This document shows positions 1-9,128 of a DNA stretch of 64,000 nucleotides, in pieces. The stretch spans positions 47,713 through 111,712 of the forward strand of contig NZ_JABAII010000021.1 of assembly GCF_012641405.1 (NCBI RefSeq), given 5' to 3'. The notes beneath the pieces were generated by a model. It made no database searches. It had not been told where the DNA came from and saw nothing but the letters and a program-made list of their open reading frames with translations. The number at the start of each line of letters is the position of its first letter. Within the stretch, counting starts at the first letter, position 1. This DNA is from Rhizobium sp. P40RR-XXII. Lineage in GTDB: Bacteria; Pseudomonadota; Alphaproteobacteria; Rhizobiales; Rhizobiaceae. The position numbers and the translations under genes are program-made.

Positions 1-2
1 TT

Positions 3-77
3 CGCGATGTCGCAAAAGAGGCACGAAGAATTCTTTCCGGTCATAATTTCCTCGCCCGCGCAGCTATAGGCGGTTAA
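3..77 (+). pseudogene. Possible 3' end of an unidentified gene
   Basis: An open frame enters from the left edge and stops with TAA. Its 24 residues (ending FLARAAIGG) have plausible codon use. The fragment is too short to assign to a family, and whether it is coding at all is uncertain. Confidence 0.2.
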
Positions 78-345
78 CGATATCAAGCACCGAACCCGAT
101 GTTCAACCCAAAGAAGCCAGCGCTACTTGTGAACAAATAGCACTCGCTGAAACGTCCGTGCCGGATGATCCAAGGATGCATGTGCTTGTGGGAAGATCTT
201 GCGCTTTACTGATGGGGCTATCAACAATTGGCGACGAGCACGATCTCAATCGAATTTGTCGCGGCACCCCGCCGCATATGGAGTTTACACGGCCTCTGCC
301 GTCACTTACGGGAATGCCAGCCATCTGGATTAAGGGGAACCGGTG
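78..345. other. Gap with no assignable gene
   Basis: No recognisable gene is seen here. A 62-codon frame from GTG 158 ends in the TGA that overlaps the start of the next gene, but its product resembles nothing I know. An AAGGGG Shine-Dalgarno for the next gene lies at about 332-337. Confidence 0.4.
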
Positions 346-954
346 ATGTTGATCACCCAAAGCGACTACCATCGGATTTACCGGGTCATCAACAGCCTGT
401 TGGTCAACGAAAACGCCAATCCCGCCACGGCTTCGATGTATTTCAGCACCTTTGGGGCCTTCATCCTCGAACATCACTTCAAGGTGAAGGCAAAGGCAAA
501 AAGCGGGCTCGCGGCCTACAACCTCGACGGAAAGTACATCCTCTTCGCAGACCAGCGCGACGATGGTTACGTCTCTGGCGCTGGTGAGAATTTCCATTGC
601 TGGGTCGAGGCTGACGATTGGGCGATCGATTTCATGGCCCCTACGTTCTCACAGAGCACCCCGGGTTTGGCGATTCCGCCGAAGATGTTTCAGCGGCCGC
701 TCTCATCGATGCGCTCGTCCATCAATGATTTGAGCCAGTCCGGCGACTTCTTCTATCGTGCCGAACCTGATGCAACGAGCCGACGTTTCGCAGACTGGCG
801 CAAGAATCCGATGATTGGAGACCTCGCCAGCCTCGCAGCGAACTGGTTCCGGAAATCTCCCAGAAAGATGCAGACATCAATCACAGTGCGGCATCAGGAT
901 GGAAAATCCAACGCCGTACCACTCATCGGCAACTCCCTTGTTGGTGCTTGGTAA
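346..954 (+). CDS. DUF2026-like conserved hypothetical protein
   Basis: The product is a soluble protein of about 202 residues with no signal peptide or membrane segment. Its opening (LITQSDYHRIYRVINSLL) and the internal segment containing FHCWVEADDWAIDFMAP recall the DUF2026 family of alphaproteobacterial proteins, whose function is unknown. GTG and ATG stand next to each other at 343 and 346. I chose the ATG because AAGGGG is better spaced from it. The gene stands alone, and its neighbours give no hint about its role. The family call is from memory of motifs and is moderate; that the gene is real is well supported by length and codon use. Confidence 0.65.
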   Translation: MLITQSDYHRIYRVINSLLVNENANPATASMYFSTFGAFILEHHFKVKAKAKSGLAAYNLDGKYILFADQRDDGYVSGAGENFHCWVEADDWAIDFMAPTFSQSTPGLAIPPKMFQRPLSSMRSSINDLSQSGDFFYRAEPDATSRRFADWRKNPMIGDLASLAANWFRKSPRKMQTSITVRHQDGKSNAVPLIGNSLVGAW

Positions 955-1094
955 TCGTGGCACGAACGCGTCCCCACGCGATTGAAATGTCCTTGTGTTC
1001 CCCTTGAATTTTCTCGCGCACGGTGGCTGCATGATGGAGTGCCCCTCGCCCAGATACGACGGCAATAAAGGGCTGTTTCTGGAGGACACGGATC

Positions 1095-1466
1095 ATGCGC
1101 TTGAATCAAGTGACGGTAACGATGCCCGACCTCGATGCAGGCTGGAACTTTTATTGCACTCTTGGCCTCAAGCCTGTCGTCGATGCACGTCCCCACTATG
1201 CTCGATTCTTATGCCCGGACGGCGACAGCACGTTTTCATTGCACCAAGGCGAGAGCGCCGGTCGTGGGACTACGGTGTATTTTGAATGTGACAATTTGAA
1301 TGAGACGGTCAGCCAACTGCAGAAGAAAGGGCTTCAATTCACAAGCCCGCCCGAAGATAAAAGCTGGTTGTGGCGAGAAGCCGAGCTGTTTGATCCTGGT
1401 GGTAATCGCGTCCTGCTATACTTTGCTGGGCAAAATCGCATTAACCCACCATGGCGTATCAAATAG
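1095..1466 (+). CDS. VOC-superfamily (glyoxalase-fold) protein
   Basis: This is a 123-residue single-domain vicinal-oxygen-chelate protein. Recognisable elements are the opening strand RLNQVTVTMPDLDAGWNFYCTLGL, split here as the beta-alpha start with a conserved xFYCxLGL, and the terminal ELFDPGGNRVLLY, which carries the usual DPxGN turn. Such proteins include metal-dependent isomerases, dioxygenases and antibiotic-sequestering proteins, so the substrate cannot be named. A good ribosome site (GGAGG, 1081-1085) precedes the ATG by about nine bases. It is probably transcribed alone. Confidence 0.8.
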   Translation: MRLNQVTVTMPDLDAGWNFYCTLGLKPVVDARPHYARFLCPDGDSTFSLHQGESAGRGTTVYFECDNLNETVSQLQKKGLQFTSPPEDKSWLWREAELFDPGGNRVLLYFAGQNRINPPWRIK

Positions 1467-1597
1467 CTTGTTTTGGAAGACTGACTTGCTCCACTTTTCC
1501 ACGGACGAAGGTATTTAAGCTGAAGCGGCGAATTTCCGCGAAATTGAAACAGGCCGCATAACGTCAACCGATTGGTGGCAATTCCAGGCATTCGAAA

Positions 1598-2080
1598 ATG
1601 GTCATGAAACACCGACGCCAGTCTGCCTGGCAATTCCTTTTACTGCCCTTGCGGCTCATTATAGCCGTGTTCGTTGTCATCAGCGAAATCGCCCGGCCCG
1701 TTTATCGGCCGCTCGTGAATTGGTTTGCTTCGCTTTCCATCGTAAAGCACTTTGGCGAGTTTGTGGGTTCACTGCCGCGAGCCGTCATTCTTGTTCTCTT
1801 TGTGGTTCCGCTCGCGATTGCCGAGCCCCTGAAGATTTATGCATTGGTCGTGATCGCCCGGGGCCATGTAATCTCGGGGCTGGTCATAATCGCACTGGCC
1901 TATCTGATGAGCTTTCTCCTAGTTGAGCGCCTGTTCCACGCGGGCCGTGAGAAACTGCTAACCTATGGCTGGCTTAAGTGGATTATGGACCGCGTTGAGA
2001 TCGTTCGAAATTGGATGGCCGAGATGAAGGAGCGGATCATGGCGTCCGTCCGCACTTGGCTTAGATCTCCCCGAAACTGA
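1598..2080 (+). CDS. Small inner-membrane protein of unknown function
   Basis: The product has 160 residues and three to four hydrophobic stretches: about 12-30, 60-80 and 82-115. A basic amphipathic C-terminus with many Arg and Lys residues follows. There is no signal peptidase site. I do not recognise a named domain; similar unnamed membrane proteins are common in rhizobia. ATG codons at 1598 and 1604 are both possible starts and neither has a strong ribosome site. It is not clearly linked to a neighbour. Confidence 0.6.
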   Translation: MVMKHRRQSAWQFLLLPLRLIIAVFVVISEIARPVYRPLVNWFASLSIVKHFGEFVGSLPRAVILVLFVVPLAIAEPLKIYALVVIARGHVISGLVIIALAYLMSFLLVERLFHAGREKLLTYGWLKWIMDRVEIVRNWMAEMKERIMASVRTWLRSPRN

Positions 2081-2524
2081 TAAGCCAAAAGTAGTGGCAG
2101 CCGACTAGGGGAACCCAGATGCAGGCCTACCGACAGGCGACATTTTGGGAAAGGTGCAGGGCGAGCTTCTGACACTCGCCAAGCCGAACGGGTGGCGCGT
2201 TCTTGTCTGGGTGAATCGAGCGGTCGCGTAACCGTCGATAAGAAGTTGGGGTTCGAACCGTCTGGACAACCCCAAGAGACCAGATGAGGCTTGATCTTGC
2301 CAATGCTGGCGAGGCGGTAAGCGGAATAGATGCAAATGGCGCGTTCCCGCTATCCATTGCAGTCGTCTACATGGCATAGTCCTTAATCGACGTCCGCAAG
2401 GAAATGCTCCGGAAGAGTTAGTTTGATCTAAATCAGGCAACGATTATATATTGTATGCTAGAAGCTACGGAGGCCATGGCGAAAGCCCGCCAGAAGTTGC
2501 ATCTTCATCAGGGGCTGTTACATC
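2081..2524. other. Gap with short coding-like scraps
   Basis: No intact gene is seen. Short frames such as the one ending LAKPNGWRVLVWVNRAVA (stop near 2231) and another ending AFPLSIAVVYMA (stop near 2378) look like decayed coding sequence but are too short to name. The AT-rich segment at 2440-2460 may hold the promoter of the AraC gene. Confidence 0.35.
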
Positions 2525-3652
2525 GTGATAGCGAGGGAAACCGATACTTCCATCAAGCCGGCTGATTTCGTCGAGAGACGGAAATGGCCGCGTTTGTCGC
2601 AGGCGCCGCTATTTCCGGAAATGCAAGCTGCTACAGCCCCGGAATCCTTGTCGTTTTCGAACTTGGATTTGGCTATTGATCAGCAATTTGCGGCCTGGCA
2701 GCAATTCATGACGCCGTTGATCGACATCCACATGCCAGAGCGCCTCCGCATCGGTGATGCATTTCCCGTGAATCAAATCGTCTGGAATCTGGAAGGGGTG
2801 CTTCTCATCCAGCAGGACAGTCCCGCATTCAGCTTTGCGCGATCTGAAGAAAAAGTACGCTATAGCTCGATGGATCATTGGCAGGTCACATTTTTGCGGA
2901 CCGGAAAGACATGGGCGAGCACGAACGGGCGAGTGATCGAAAATGCCCCAGGTATGATGGAAATACGCAATTTGGGATGCCCCTTTTATGGGAGATCTCT
3001 TGCCGGCCAGTCCCTCGCGCTTATTCTCCCACGTGATTTATTTGCGATCCATGGCGGACTCCCAAACGCCGACAGTAATATCGTATTGGGAGGAGAGCGC
3101 GTCGAACTTCTCCACAGTTACGTGGATCATCTCGAAACGAACCTCGAACGGCTGACCAAAAACGACCTCGCCGGCGTGAGGAACCAGCTTCGTGATACGA
3201 TATTTGAAATCATGACGTCGCTGGCGCATGATCGCCTCGATAGTGATGCGACGCAAACTGGATTGATGACGCGGGCAAGGCAATTCATCCAAGATAACCT
3301 CCATTCGACGTCCCTAACGCCGGAGAAACTCAGCCGAGAATTGGCCATTTCGCGCACCCGGCTTTACGAGATGTTTCAGACATCCGGCGGAGTATTGAAT
3401 TACATTCGAAGAAGACGGCTTTTGGCTGCGCACATGGCGCTGAGCGATCCAGCCAATAGATTGAAGATTGGTGCTATAGCCGAACAGCTCAGCTTTGATT
3501 CCGCCGCCTCCTTCTGTCGCGCGTTCACCCATGAGTTCGGCTACAATCCCAGTGAAGTGCGCAAACATTCGGGGATGCACGAAATGGCGCATCCGATAGG
3601 CGCAAAAGACCTTTCGACGTTTAACGGCTGGCTCAGCTCCCTTGGGCTTTGA
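2525..3652 (+). CDS. AraC-family transcriptional regulator
   Basis: This 375-residue regulator has an N-terminal ligand-sensing half of the AraC-binding-like type (about 50-230) and a C-terminal pair of helix-turn-helix motifs. The C-terminal half shows LSRELAISRTRLYEMFQ and later IAEQLSFDSAASFCRAFTHEFG followed by a YNPSEVR-type end, the classic AraC signature. The start is GTG. It converges on the aldolase gene that ends the large minus-strand operon, with only 31 bases between the stops, so it may regulate that operon or be unrelated; the sequence does not decide. Confidence 0.88.
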   Translation: MIARETDTSIKPADFVERRKWPRLSQAPLFPEMQAATAPESLSFSNLDLAIDQQFAAWQQFMTPLIDIHMPERLRIGDAFPVNQIVWNLEGVLLIQQDSPAFSFARSEEKVRYSSMDHWQVTFLRTGKTWASTNGRVIENAPGMMEIRNLGCPFYGRSLAGQSLALILPRDLFAIHGGLPNADSNIVLGGERVELLHSYVDHLETNLERLTKNDLAGVRNQLRDTIFEIMTSLAHDRLDSDATQTGLMTRARQFIQDNLHSTSLTPEKLSRELAISRTRLYEMFQTSGGVLNYIRRRRLLAAHMALSDPANRLKIGAIAEQLSFDSAASFCRAFTHEFGYNPSEVRKHSGMHEMAHPIGAKDLSTFNGWLSSLGL

Positions 3653-3683
3653 CTGCGCCGGCTACCGGTGTGCGGGAATGCCT

Positions 3684-4583
3684 TCAGACCTTCAATACGC
3701 TCGCCTTGTAAATTTCTTCGATCGTTTTCCCGAGACTGGCGTCGAACTCCGCGTCGCTCATCGTAACCCGCAGATCTTCCGTCAAAGCCCTTGAGAAGCT
3801 CGCGATCATGCCATGATTATGAGTGAGCTTTTCGCAGGCGTCGACACGGCTATAGCCGCCTGAGAGCGCGACGACACGAGCGACTGACTTATGGTCGACG
3901 AGCGACTTGTAAAAATCCGCGACCGTCGGAATGGTCAGTTTGATCATGACATGCTGGTCCGGCGACAGAGCATCGAGTTCCCGGGCGATCTCGTCGCGCA
4001 GGATGGCTTCCGCTTCGGTTTTCGTCGAGCTCTTGATAGAGACTTCCGGCTCGATGATCGGAACGAGGCCGTGGTCCAGGATTTGCCGACCCACGACGAA
4101 CTGTTGCTTCACCACGGCAGCGATCCCGGTCTTATCGGCATGAGCGATCACCGACCGCATCTTGGTACCGAAGATTCCCTTCTTCACCGCGCGCTCCAGC
4201 AGAGCGTCAAGATCGGGCATCGGCTTCATGAGCTGGACGCCATCTTCCTCGCCCGCCAATCCTCTATCGACTTTCAGAAACGGCACGACGCCGCGGTCCT
4301 CCCAAAGGAACGACGGGACCGGTTTTCCATTCGCGTCTCCATCCATGGTCCTTTCGAAAAGGATGGCGCCGATCACCTTGTCACCGGAGAATGCGGGGGT
4401 CGTCACGATGCGCACCCGCATCTCATGCACAAGCCGGAACATCTCCTCCTCGCCGCTGTAGTCGGCATCGGAAATGCCGTAGAGACGCAAAGCGGCCGGC
4501 GTGGAACCACCACTTTGATCAAGGGCGGCGATGAACCCGTCCCGGCTGGTCATCTGCGCCATCATCCGTGCATCTGCTGCCAT
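3684..4583 (-). CDS. Class I fructose-bisphosphate aldolase-type enzyme
   Basis: The 299-residue product begins MAADARMMAQMTSRDGF and carries the hallmark IAALDQSGGSTP near the N-terminus, the acidic PIIEPEVSI strand and the MIKLTIPT strand whose lysine is the likely Schiff-base residue. Class I aldolases cleave a ketose (bis)phosphate into dihydroxyacetone phosphate and an aldehyde without metal. The frame is open further upstream, but AAAGGGA sits correctly for the ATG at 4583. It is the last gene of the long minus-strand operon, 175 bases after the PfkB kinase, which suggests that the kinase makes its substrate. The natural substrate here may differ from fructose 1,6-bisphosphate. Confidence 0.88.
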   Translation of the reverse strand: MAADARMMAQMTSRDGFIAALDQSGGSTPAALRLYGISDADYSGEEEMFRLVHEMRVRIVTTPAFSGDKVIGAILFERTMDGDANGKPVPSFLWEDRGVVPFLKVDRGLAGEEDGVQLMKPMPDLDALLERAVKKGIFGTKMRSVIAHADKTGIAAVVKQQFVVGRQILDHGLVPIIEPEVSIKSSTKTEAEAILRDEIARELDALSPDQHVMIKLTIPTVADFYKSLVDHKSVARVVALSGGYSRVDACEKLTHNHGMIASFSRALTEDLRVTMSDAEFDASLGKTIEEIYKASVLKV

Positions 4584-4758
4584 TTTCATTCCCTTTGCGC
4601 TGCGTCCTAACGTGATGGCGTCGAAGTCCACACCCAAGGTTCCAAGGTTGATCAAATTCCCAGTTGCTTCCAAGCTCAGGGACTTTCCGAGTCACGACGC
4701 TGCAAACATACTTGCATCGTCGTGCCGACCCAATGCGTCTACGGCAGTTTCCTCAATA

Positions 4759-5751
4759 CTATTTCGGCGTCGTACTCCTCGGGTCCGCGAACATGCGGCC
4801 CAACTTCGCGTCGCGATGCAGCGTAAGCAGCCGTCCGAGAGCTTCCTTTGGTGCGCGAGCCCCCGGATGCCGCAGCACTTCAGCTGAAAGCTGCTGGCCG
4901 AAAGGCACTGCGTCACGCAGCGTCATCCCGCCAATACGGGCCGCCAGATAACCTGCGTTGAAGGCGTCGCCGGCCCCTGTCGTGTCCCTGATCATTGCAA
5001 CTTTGGGAGTCGCCATCTCGCCGCTCTCGTTGCCTGCGGCGAAGGTAATCGCATGCGCGCCATTCTTGACGATAATCTCCTTCCCTCCCTCAGCTTCGAT
5101 CCTTGCAATGGTGTCGGCCGGGGACTTGTCGCCCCACAGAGCGGCCTCGTCGTCGAAACTCGGGAGTACGATATCGCTGAGCGCAAGCATGTCTTGAATG
5201 CTTTGCCGCGCGTGCTCGGGCGACGCCCAAAGCCTCGGGCGGACATTCGGATCGAAGGAGACGACTGCGCCTGCGTCACGAGCCCGCGCAACGGCATCAA
5301 GCAGTGTTCGGCGACCGTTTTCAGGCAAAATAGCCAGCGTTATCCCTGAAACATGGATGAGGTCTGCGCCACTCATCGCCACCGACAGCTCCGCCGGATC
5401 ATCGGCGAGATGCGCGGCTGCCGAATCCTTTCGCCAGTAATGGAAGCTGCGCTCAACGCCGTCCAGCTCAATGACGTAGAGTCCCATTGTCCGCGTGGAA
5501 TCTCGCGAGATGACCGCCGTATCGAACCCATCTGCGCGTAGCTCTTCGACGAACCGGCCAGAAAGACCGTCGATCCCTACCCTCGTCACGAAGGCCACAC
5601 TCGCCGCGACACCCAGCAAATGCGCCATATGCCATGCTGTATTGAATGTGTCACCGGCGTAAGCGAAGCGAAACATGTTCGCTCCATCAGGCGCCATTTC
5701 GATCATCGCCTCACCGATGGCGACAATTCTTCTCGATACAAACTCCACCAT
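4759..5751 (-). CDS. PfkB-family sugar kinase (KDG-kinase-like)
   Basis: The protein has 330 residues. It opens with RRIVAIGEAMIEMAP and has the PfkB C-terminal signature DTTGAGDAFNAGYL, whose aspartate is the catalytic base. The overall form is closest to 2-keto-3-deoxygluconate and fructo/tagatose kinases. It phosphorylates a sugar or sugar acid with ATP. I chose the ATG at 5751, ten bases after the upstream flavoprotein stop; an upstream extension would overlap that gene. Being followed by a class I aldolase, it probably supplies the phosphorylated substrate for aldol cleavage. The exact sugar is not determinable. Confidence 0.88.
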   Translation of the reverse strand: MVEFVSRRIVAIGEAMIEMAPDGANMFRFAYAGDTFNTAWHMAHLLGVAASVAFVTRVGIDGLSGRFVEELRADGFDTAVISRDSTRTMGLYVIELDGVERSFHYWRKDSAAAHLADDPAELSVAMSGADLIHVSGITLAILPENGRRTLLDAVARARDAGAVVSFDPNVRPRLWASPEHARQSIQDMLALSDIVLPSFDDEAALWGDKSPADTIARIEAEGGKEIIVKNGAHAITFAAGNESGEMATPKVAMIRDTTGAGDAFNAGYLAARIGGMTLRDAVPFGQQLSAEVLRHPGARAPKEALGRLLTLHRDAKLGRMFADPRSTTPK

Positions 5752-5761
5752 CCGGGCAACC

Positions 5762-7843
5762 TCAGCGAGTCTCGAGATCGTAGATGCGCCCGGTGAGCCA
5801 GGCAGGCCAGTCCCGTTCGAAGAAGCATTTGGCGCTTTCGTCAAACGTCCGGTTCCGGCGAGTGTGGATATCGAAGCCCTCGGTGCTCATTCGCACCACA
5901 ATTTGCTCCCGACGATGCTCTTCGCGTTCCTTCCGGAAGCGAAGTTCCTCGAGCGGACCCGACTTGGAAAGAGGCAAGGAGTCACCGTTGCGATCGCAGA
6001 TCGCCCGCGCGCCGCGACTGCCTCCGCCATTTGCGATGAAGAAATCCAAGGCGGCGAGGACAGCTTCGGATGCGATCGCCATCTGATACCATTGAACGGC
6101 GCGGGTCGCCTCTGCGGCCCGGTCGTAAGTTATTCCATGTTCGCCGATGCGCTTGTTGAGCAGTCGTGCCTCTTGCAGTGCGTCAGTGACGTTGCCCGGA
6201 TCGCAGATCAAACCAGCCTTATCGCTCATGCGCGCCTGCACCTCGCTGCGGACCGCCTTTACCGTCAGTTCGCTGTCGGAGCGAAGGAGCGCGCTGATTT
6301 CGGCCATGCCCTGCTCGGCAGCAATCCTGATGTCAGCTCCGGGGGGCGTCCGGGCTTTCTGGCTGGCAGATATGTGCTCTGCGACGCGTGTACCGAAAAC
6401 CTGTCCGGCATTGAGTGCAGCACCTCCGGGACGGGTAACACCATGGGTTCCGGCGGCCTCACCGATCGCGTAGCAACCGGCAAGGTTGCTGCGCCCCCAG
6501 GTGTCGACCATGATCCCTCCGTTCATATGCTGATTGTTCACAGCGAACTCCAGCGGCTGCTCGGCAATGTCGATCTTGTAGCGGCGGTAGAGCTCGATCG
6601 AAAGCGGGTTCATGTGCCGGAGACGATCGATCGGCATCTCCTGGATCGCCCCTGCATTGCCAAGATACTGACTTGCGTCGTAGTCAAGCCGTGCAAGCGA
6701 AAACGGCAGGTCGCCGGGGACAGGCAGTGGGTTCCTGTTGAAATCCATGAAAACCTGACGCCCTGCAATGGTCTCTCGATAGATGGCGAGATCCACGAGG
6801 CTCGATCCGAAATCGAGCATGCGGGTGGAATGGAATGGCCACTGGTAGCCTTTCCGGAATACGTTCGATGCTAGTTCCTGGGTGGTCCGATAGTACCCCG
6901 CGAGGAAATGATGCTCGTTTCCTTCGGCATCTAGCGAAAAGATATGGGGAATGGCCTGCATATAGGTGCCGGAAAGATTCCAAGGGAATCCTTCCCGGCG
7001 AGTGCCAATTCCGAATTGGCTCTCCGTCAGGTTCACCAGCTCGATGCCCGCCTCAAGCGCCAAGCCCAAAGAGCCGAAGCAGCCGTTCGGATAGACGCTG
7101 TCCCGATAGAGTTCCCCGGGTCCGCCGGCGGCGAGTACCAGGACGTTGCAGACGAAGAGAGTCAAGCCAAGGAGATTCTTCTCGGCTCGATGGCCCGCCT
7201 TCATGACGAGCACGCCGCAAACGCGGCCTGCGGCCCCCTGCTCTTCCTTTAGGATCTTCACCACCGTTGCATGGTTGTAGAACGGAATCCCCAGACGTAT
7301 TGCCTCTTCGGCCAGCACCTTGACCATCAGCCTCGACGTTCTTGGTCCGCAGCTCGTCGCGCGACCGACCTCGTCGTGATCCGTCTGATATCGCAACGTC
7401 CCGCCAAGTGGCTCCTGCGGAAGTCGAAGGCCGAGGAACTGCAGCGACGCCATCATACGCGGGGAGCCGACCGCCTCCACGTAAGCCGTGTCCTCGTCCA
7501 TCGCGCCGCCCGCCCGGATTGCCCGCGCCATCGCCTTATAATTATCTCCTTGATCAGCGGTATTTGCAGTGTGCAGCGTCTGCTTGTCGGAGCCGGAACA
7601 AGCGGACGTGCCGCCCCATGCGCTTTGGCTGACGATCGCCACATCGTCGCCGCGCCGCTTCAGTTCGACCGCTGCACGCAGCCCCGCCGCGCCAGATCCG
7701 ACGATGACGCAGCCGGCTCGATATACGGGCACATCGATGCCCGCCAGGCGGACTATCTCCGAGGACATTGCCTCCGGGGACAGTCGCGGCATGTCGACAT
7801 CCGTGAGCGCGTCGAGGATGTGTTGCGGAACATCGATGGTCAT
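5762..7843 (-). CDS. FAD-binding fumarate-reductase/succinate-dehydrogenase-like flavoprotein
   Basis: This is a 693-residue FAD enzyme. Residues 40-75 hold the dinucleotide fold GSGAAGLRAAVELKRRG, followed by the SACSGSDKQTLH segment. The C-terminal half shows GGIMVDTWGRSNLAGCYAIG and THGVTRPGGAALNAGQVFG, typical of the flavoprotein subunit family of fumarate reductases, L-aspartate oxidase and related dehydrogenases. No signal peptide is seen, so it is cytoplasmic. No iron-sulfur or membrane partner gene is adjacent, so it may act alone on an operon-specific intermediate. AAGGA precedes the ATG. It lies 27 bases after the Gfo/Idh/MocA gene. The substrate is unknown. Confidence 0.82.
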   Translation of the reverse strand: MTIDVPQHILDALTDVDMPRLSPEAMSSEIVRLAGIDVPVYRAGCVIVGSGAAGLRAAVELKRRGDDVAIVSQSAWGGTSACSGSDKQTLHTANTADQGDNYKAMARAIRAGGAMDEDTAYVEAVGSPRMMASLQFLGLRLPQEPLGGTLRYQTDHDEVGRATSCGPRTSRLMVKVLAEEAIRLGIPFYNHATVVKILKEEQGAAGRVCGVLVMKAGHRAEKNLLGLTLFVCNVLVLAAGGPGELYRDSVYPNGCFGSLGLALEAGIELVNLTESQFGIGTRREGFPWNLSGTYMQAIPHIFSLDAEGNEHHFLAGYYRTTQELASNVFRKGYQWPFHSTRMLDFGSSLVDLAIYRETIAGRQVFMDFNRNPLPVPGDLPFSLARLDYDASQYLGNAGAIQEMPIDRLRHMNPLSIELYRRYKIDIAEQPLEFAVNNQHMNGGIMVDTWGRSNLAGCYAIGEAAGTHGVTRPGGAALNAGQVFGTRVAEHISASQKARTPPGADIRIAAEQGMAEISALLRSDSELTVKAVRSEVQARMSDKAGLICDPGNVTDALQEARLLNKRIGEHGITYDRAAEATRAVQWYQMAIASEAVLAALDFFIANGGGSRGARAICDRNGDSLPLSKSGPLEELRFRKEREEHRREQIVVRMSTEGFDIHTRRNRTFDESAKCFFERDWPAWLTGRIYDLETR

Positions 7844-7870
7844 TGGCGCAGGTCCTTGCGAGGTCTTGGC

Positions 7871-9040
7871 TCAGGAGAGCGGGATGTCGATCCAGCGCTT
7901 CAGGCGCGAGGATTCCATGCAGGCGTCGACGATCTGGCAGATATGATGACCGTTTTCGAACGTTGGCCACATCGGTGTGTTCGTGGTGATCGACTTCACC
8001 ACCTCGGCGGCTTCGATAATCTTGCTCTCGTTGTACCCGAGGGCGAAGTTCGGAAGCGGTAGGAACGCCCTGAAGGTCGGGTTTTCAGGCCCGACGTCGA
8101 TCTCGCGGAAGCCACTTCGTCCGGCACGGTCGTCGTTCGTGTAGAAGCGCAAGCGGTTCACCTCGTCATAGGTGTAGGCAATGCTGCCTTTTGTTCCATA
8201 GATTTCGTAGGTCTGCATGAACTTGCGGCCGGTGGCGACACGGCTGAAGTCGACGATCCCCGCAGCACCATTTTCGAAGCGACAGAGCAGGTTCGTGGCG
8301 TCGGGATTGGTAATCTCTGCCCACTTCTCATCGCCTTTGAGCTTGACCTGCTCGCCGTATGCAAGCCCTTCCACCACAGGCCGGCTGGCCGTGACGATCA
8401 GGTTGTCGGCAATCAAAGAGCTGACGCGACCCACCAGAAACTCCATGAAGCTGAAGATGTGCGAGCCGGTGTCACCGACGATACCCGTCGGGGCCACTTT
8501 GCCGTCGGCGCGCCACATGAATGGTGCCATCGGGTCGCCGTACATATCGACGTGCTGACAGCCCTTGAACATCTCGATCTCGCCGATTTCCCCTGCCTGG
8601 ATGATCTCCTTGGCGAGGTCGTGCACCGGATTGCGGGGGAACGCGTGGCCGACTCTCGTGATGACGCCCTTCTCTCGGGCGATATCGGCAAGCTCGCGAG
8701 CCTCTTTGGCGGTATTCGCCAGCGGCTTCTCGCAGTACACGTGCTTGTCGGCGATCAGTGCAGCTTTGGCTACCTCGTAGTGCAGGCTGTCGGGCAGGCA
8801 TATGTCGATCAGGTCGATTTCCGGGTCGTTTACCGCCTGTTGCCAGTTCTGCAGGATCTTCGCGCCGGGGGCCCGTCGGGCAAGATCTTCGGCCGCGGCC
8901 GGATTTGCCTCGACGATCGCGACGACGCGCGCGGTCCCTCCGGAGGGACCGAGGAAATGAGGAAAGGTCTGGTAGGCCATCGTGTGGATCTTGCCCATCC
9001 AGCCCGAGCCGCCCAGCACAGCCACCTTGACTTCGCCCAT
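7871..9040 (-). CDS. Gfo/Idh/MocA-family NAD(P)-dependent dehydrogenase
   Basis: The 389-residue product has an N-terminal Rossmann fold (KVAVLGGSGWMGKIHTMAY), the family motif HVYCEKPLA around residue 110, and the C-terminal alpha/beta domain with DTGSHIFSFMEFLVG. Such enzymes oxidise or reduce hydroxyl groups of cyclitols, sugars and sugar acids. I chose ATG 9040 because AAGGGAG is seven bases upstream; the frame extends eleven codons further. It sits between a GMC oxidoreductase and the flavoprotein, which suggests one of several consecutive redox steps on the same sugar-like substrate. Confidence 0.88.
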   Translation of the reverse strand: MGEVKVAVLGGSGWMGKIHTMAYQTFPHFLGPSGGTARVVAIVEANPAAAEDLARRAPGAKILQNWQQAVNDPEIDLIDICLPDSLHYEVAKAALIADKHVYCEKPLANTAKEARELADIAREKGVITRVGHAFPRNPVHDLAKEIIQAGEIGEIEMFKGCQHVDMYGDPMAPFMWRADGKVAPTGIVGDTGSHIFSFMEFLVGRVSSLIADNLIVTASRPVVEGLAYGEQVKLKGDEKWAEITNPDATNLLCRFENGAAGIVDFSRVATGRKFMQTYEIYGTKGSIAYTYDEVNRLRFYTNDDRAGRSGFREIDVGPENPTFRAFLPLPNFALGYNESKIIEAAEVVKSITTNTPMWPTFENGHHICQIVDACMESSRLKRWIDIPLS

Positions 9041-9128
9041 TGCGAAAACTCCCTTGAAATCCGGCCCGTTCACGACCGGTCGCTGATATTCATCTGTTCC
9101 CCGCGGTTACGGAGGCGTGACGTGTTTC

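Noticed and set aside
5675..6874. 399-codon plus-strand open frame
   Set aside because: It is antisense to the flavoprotein gene, and its product is rich in His, Arg and Asp with no family resemblance; the minus-strand gene explains the region.
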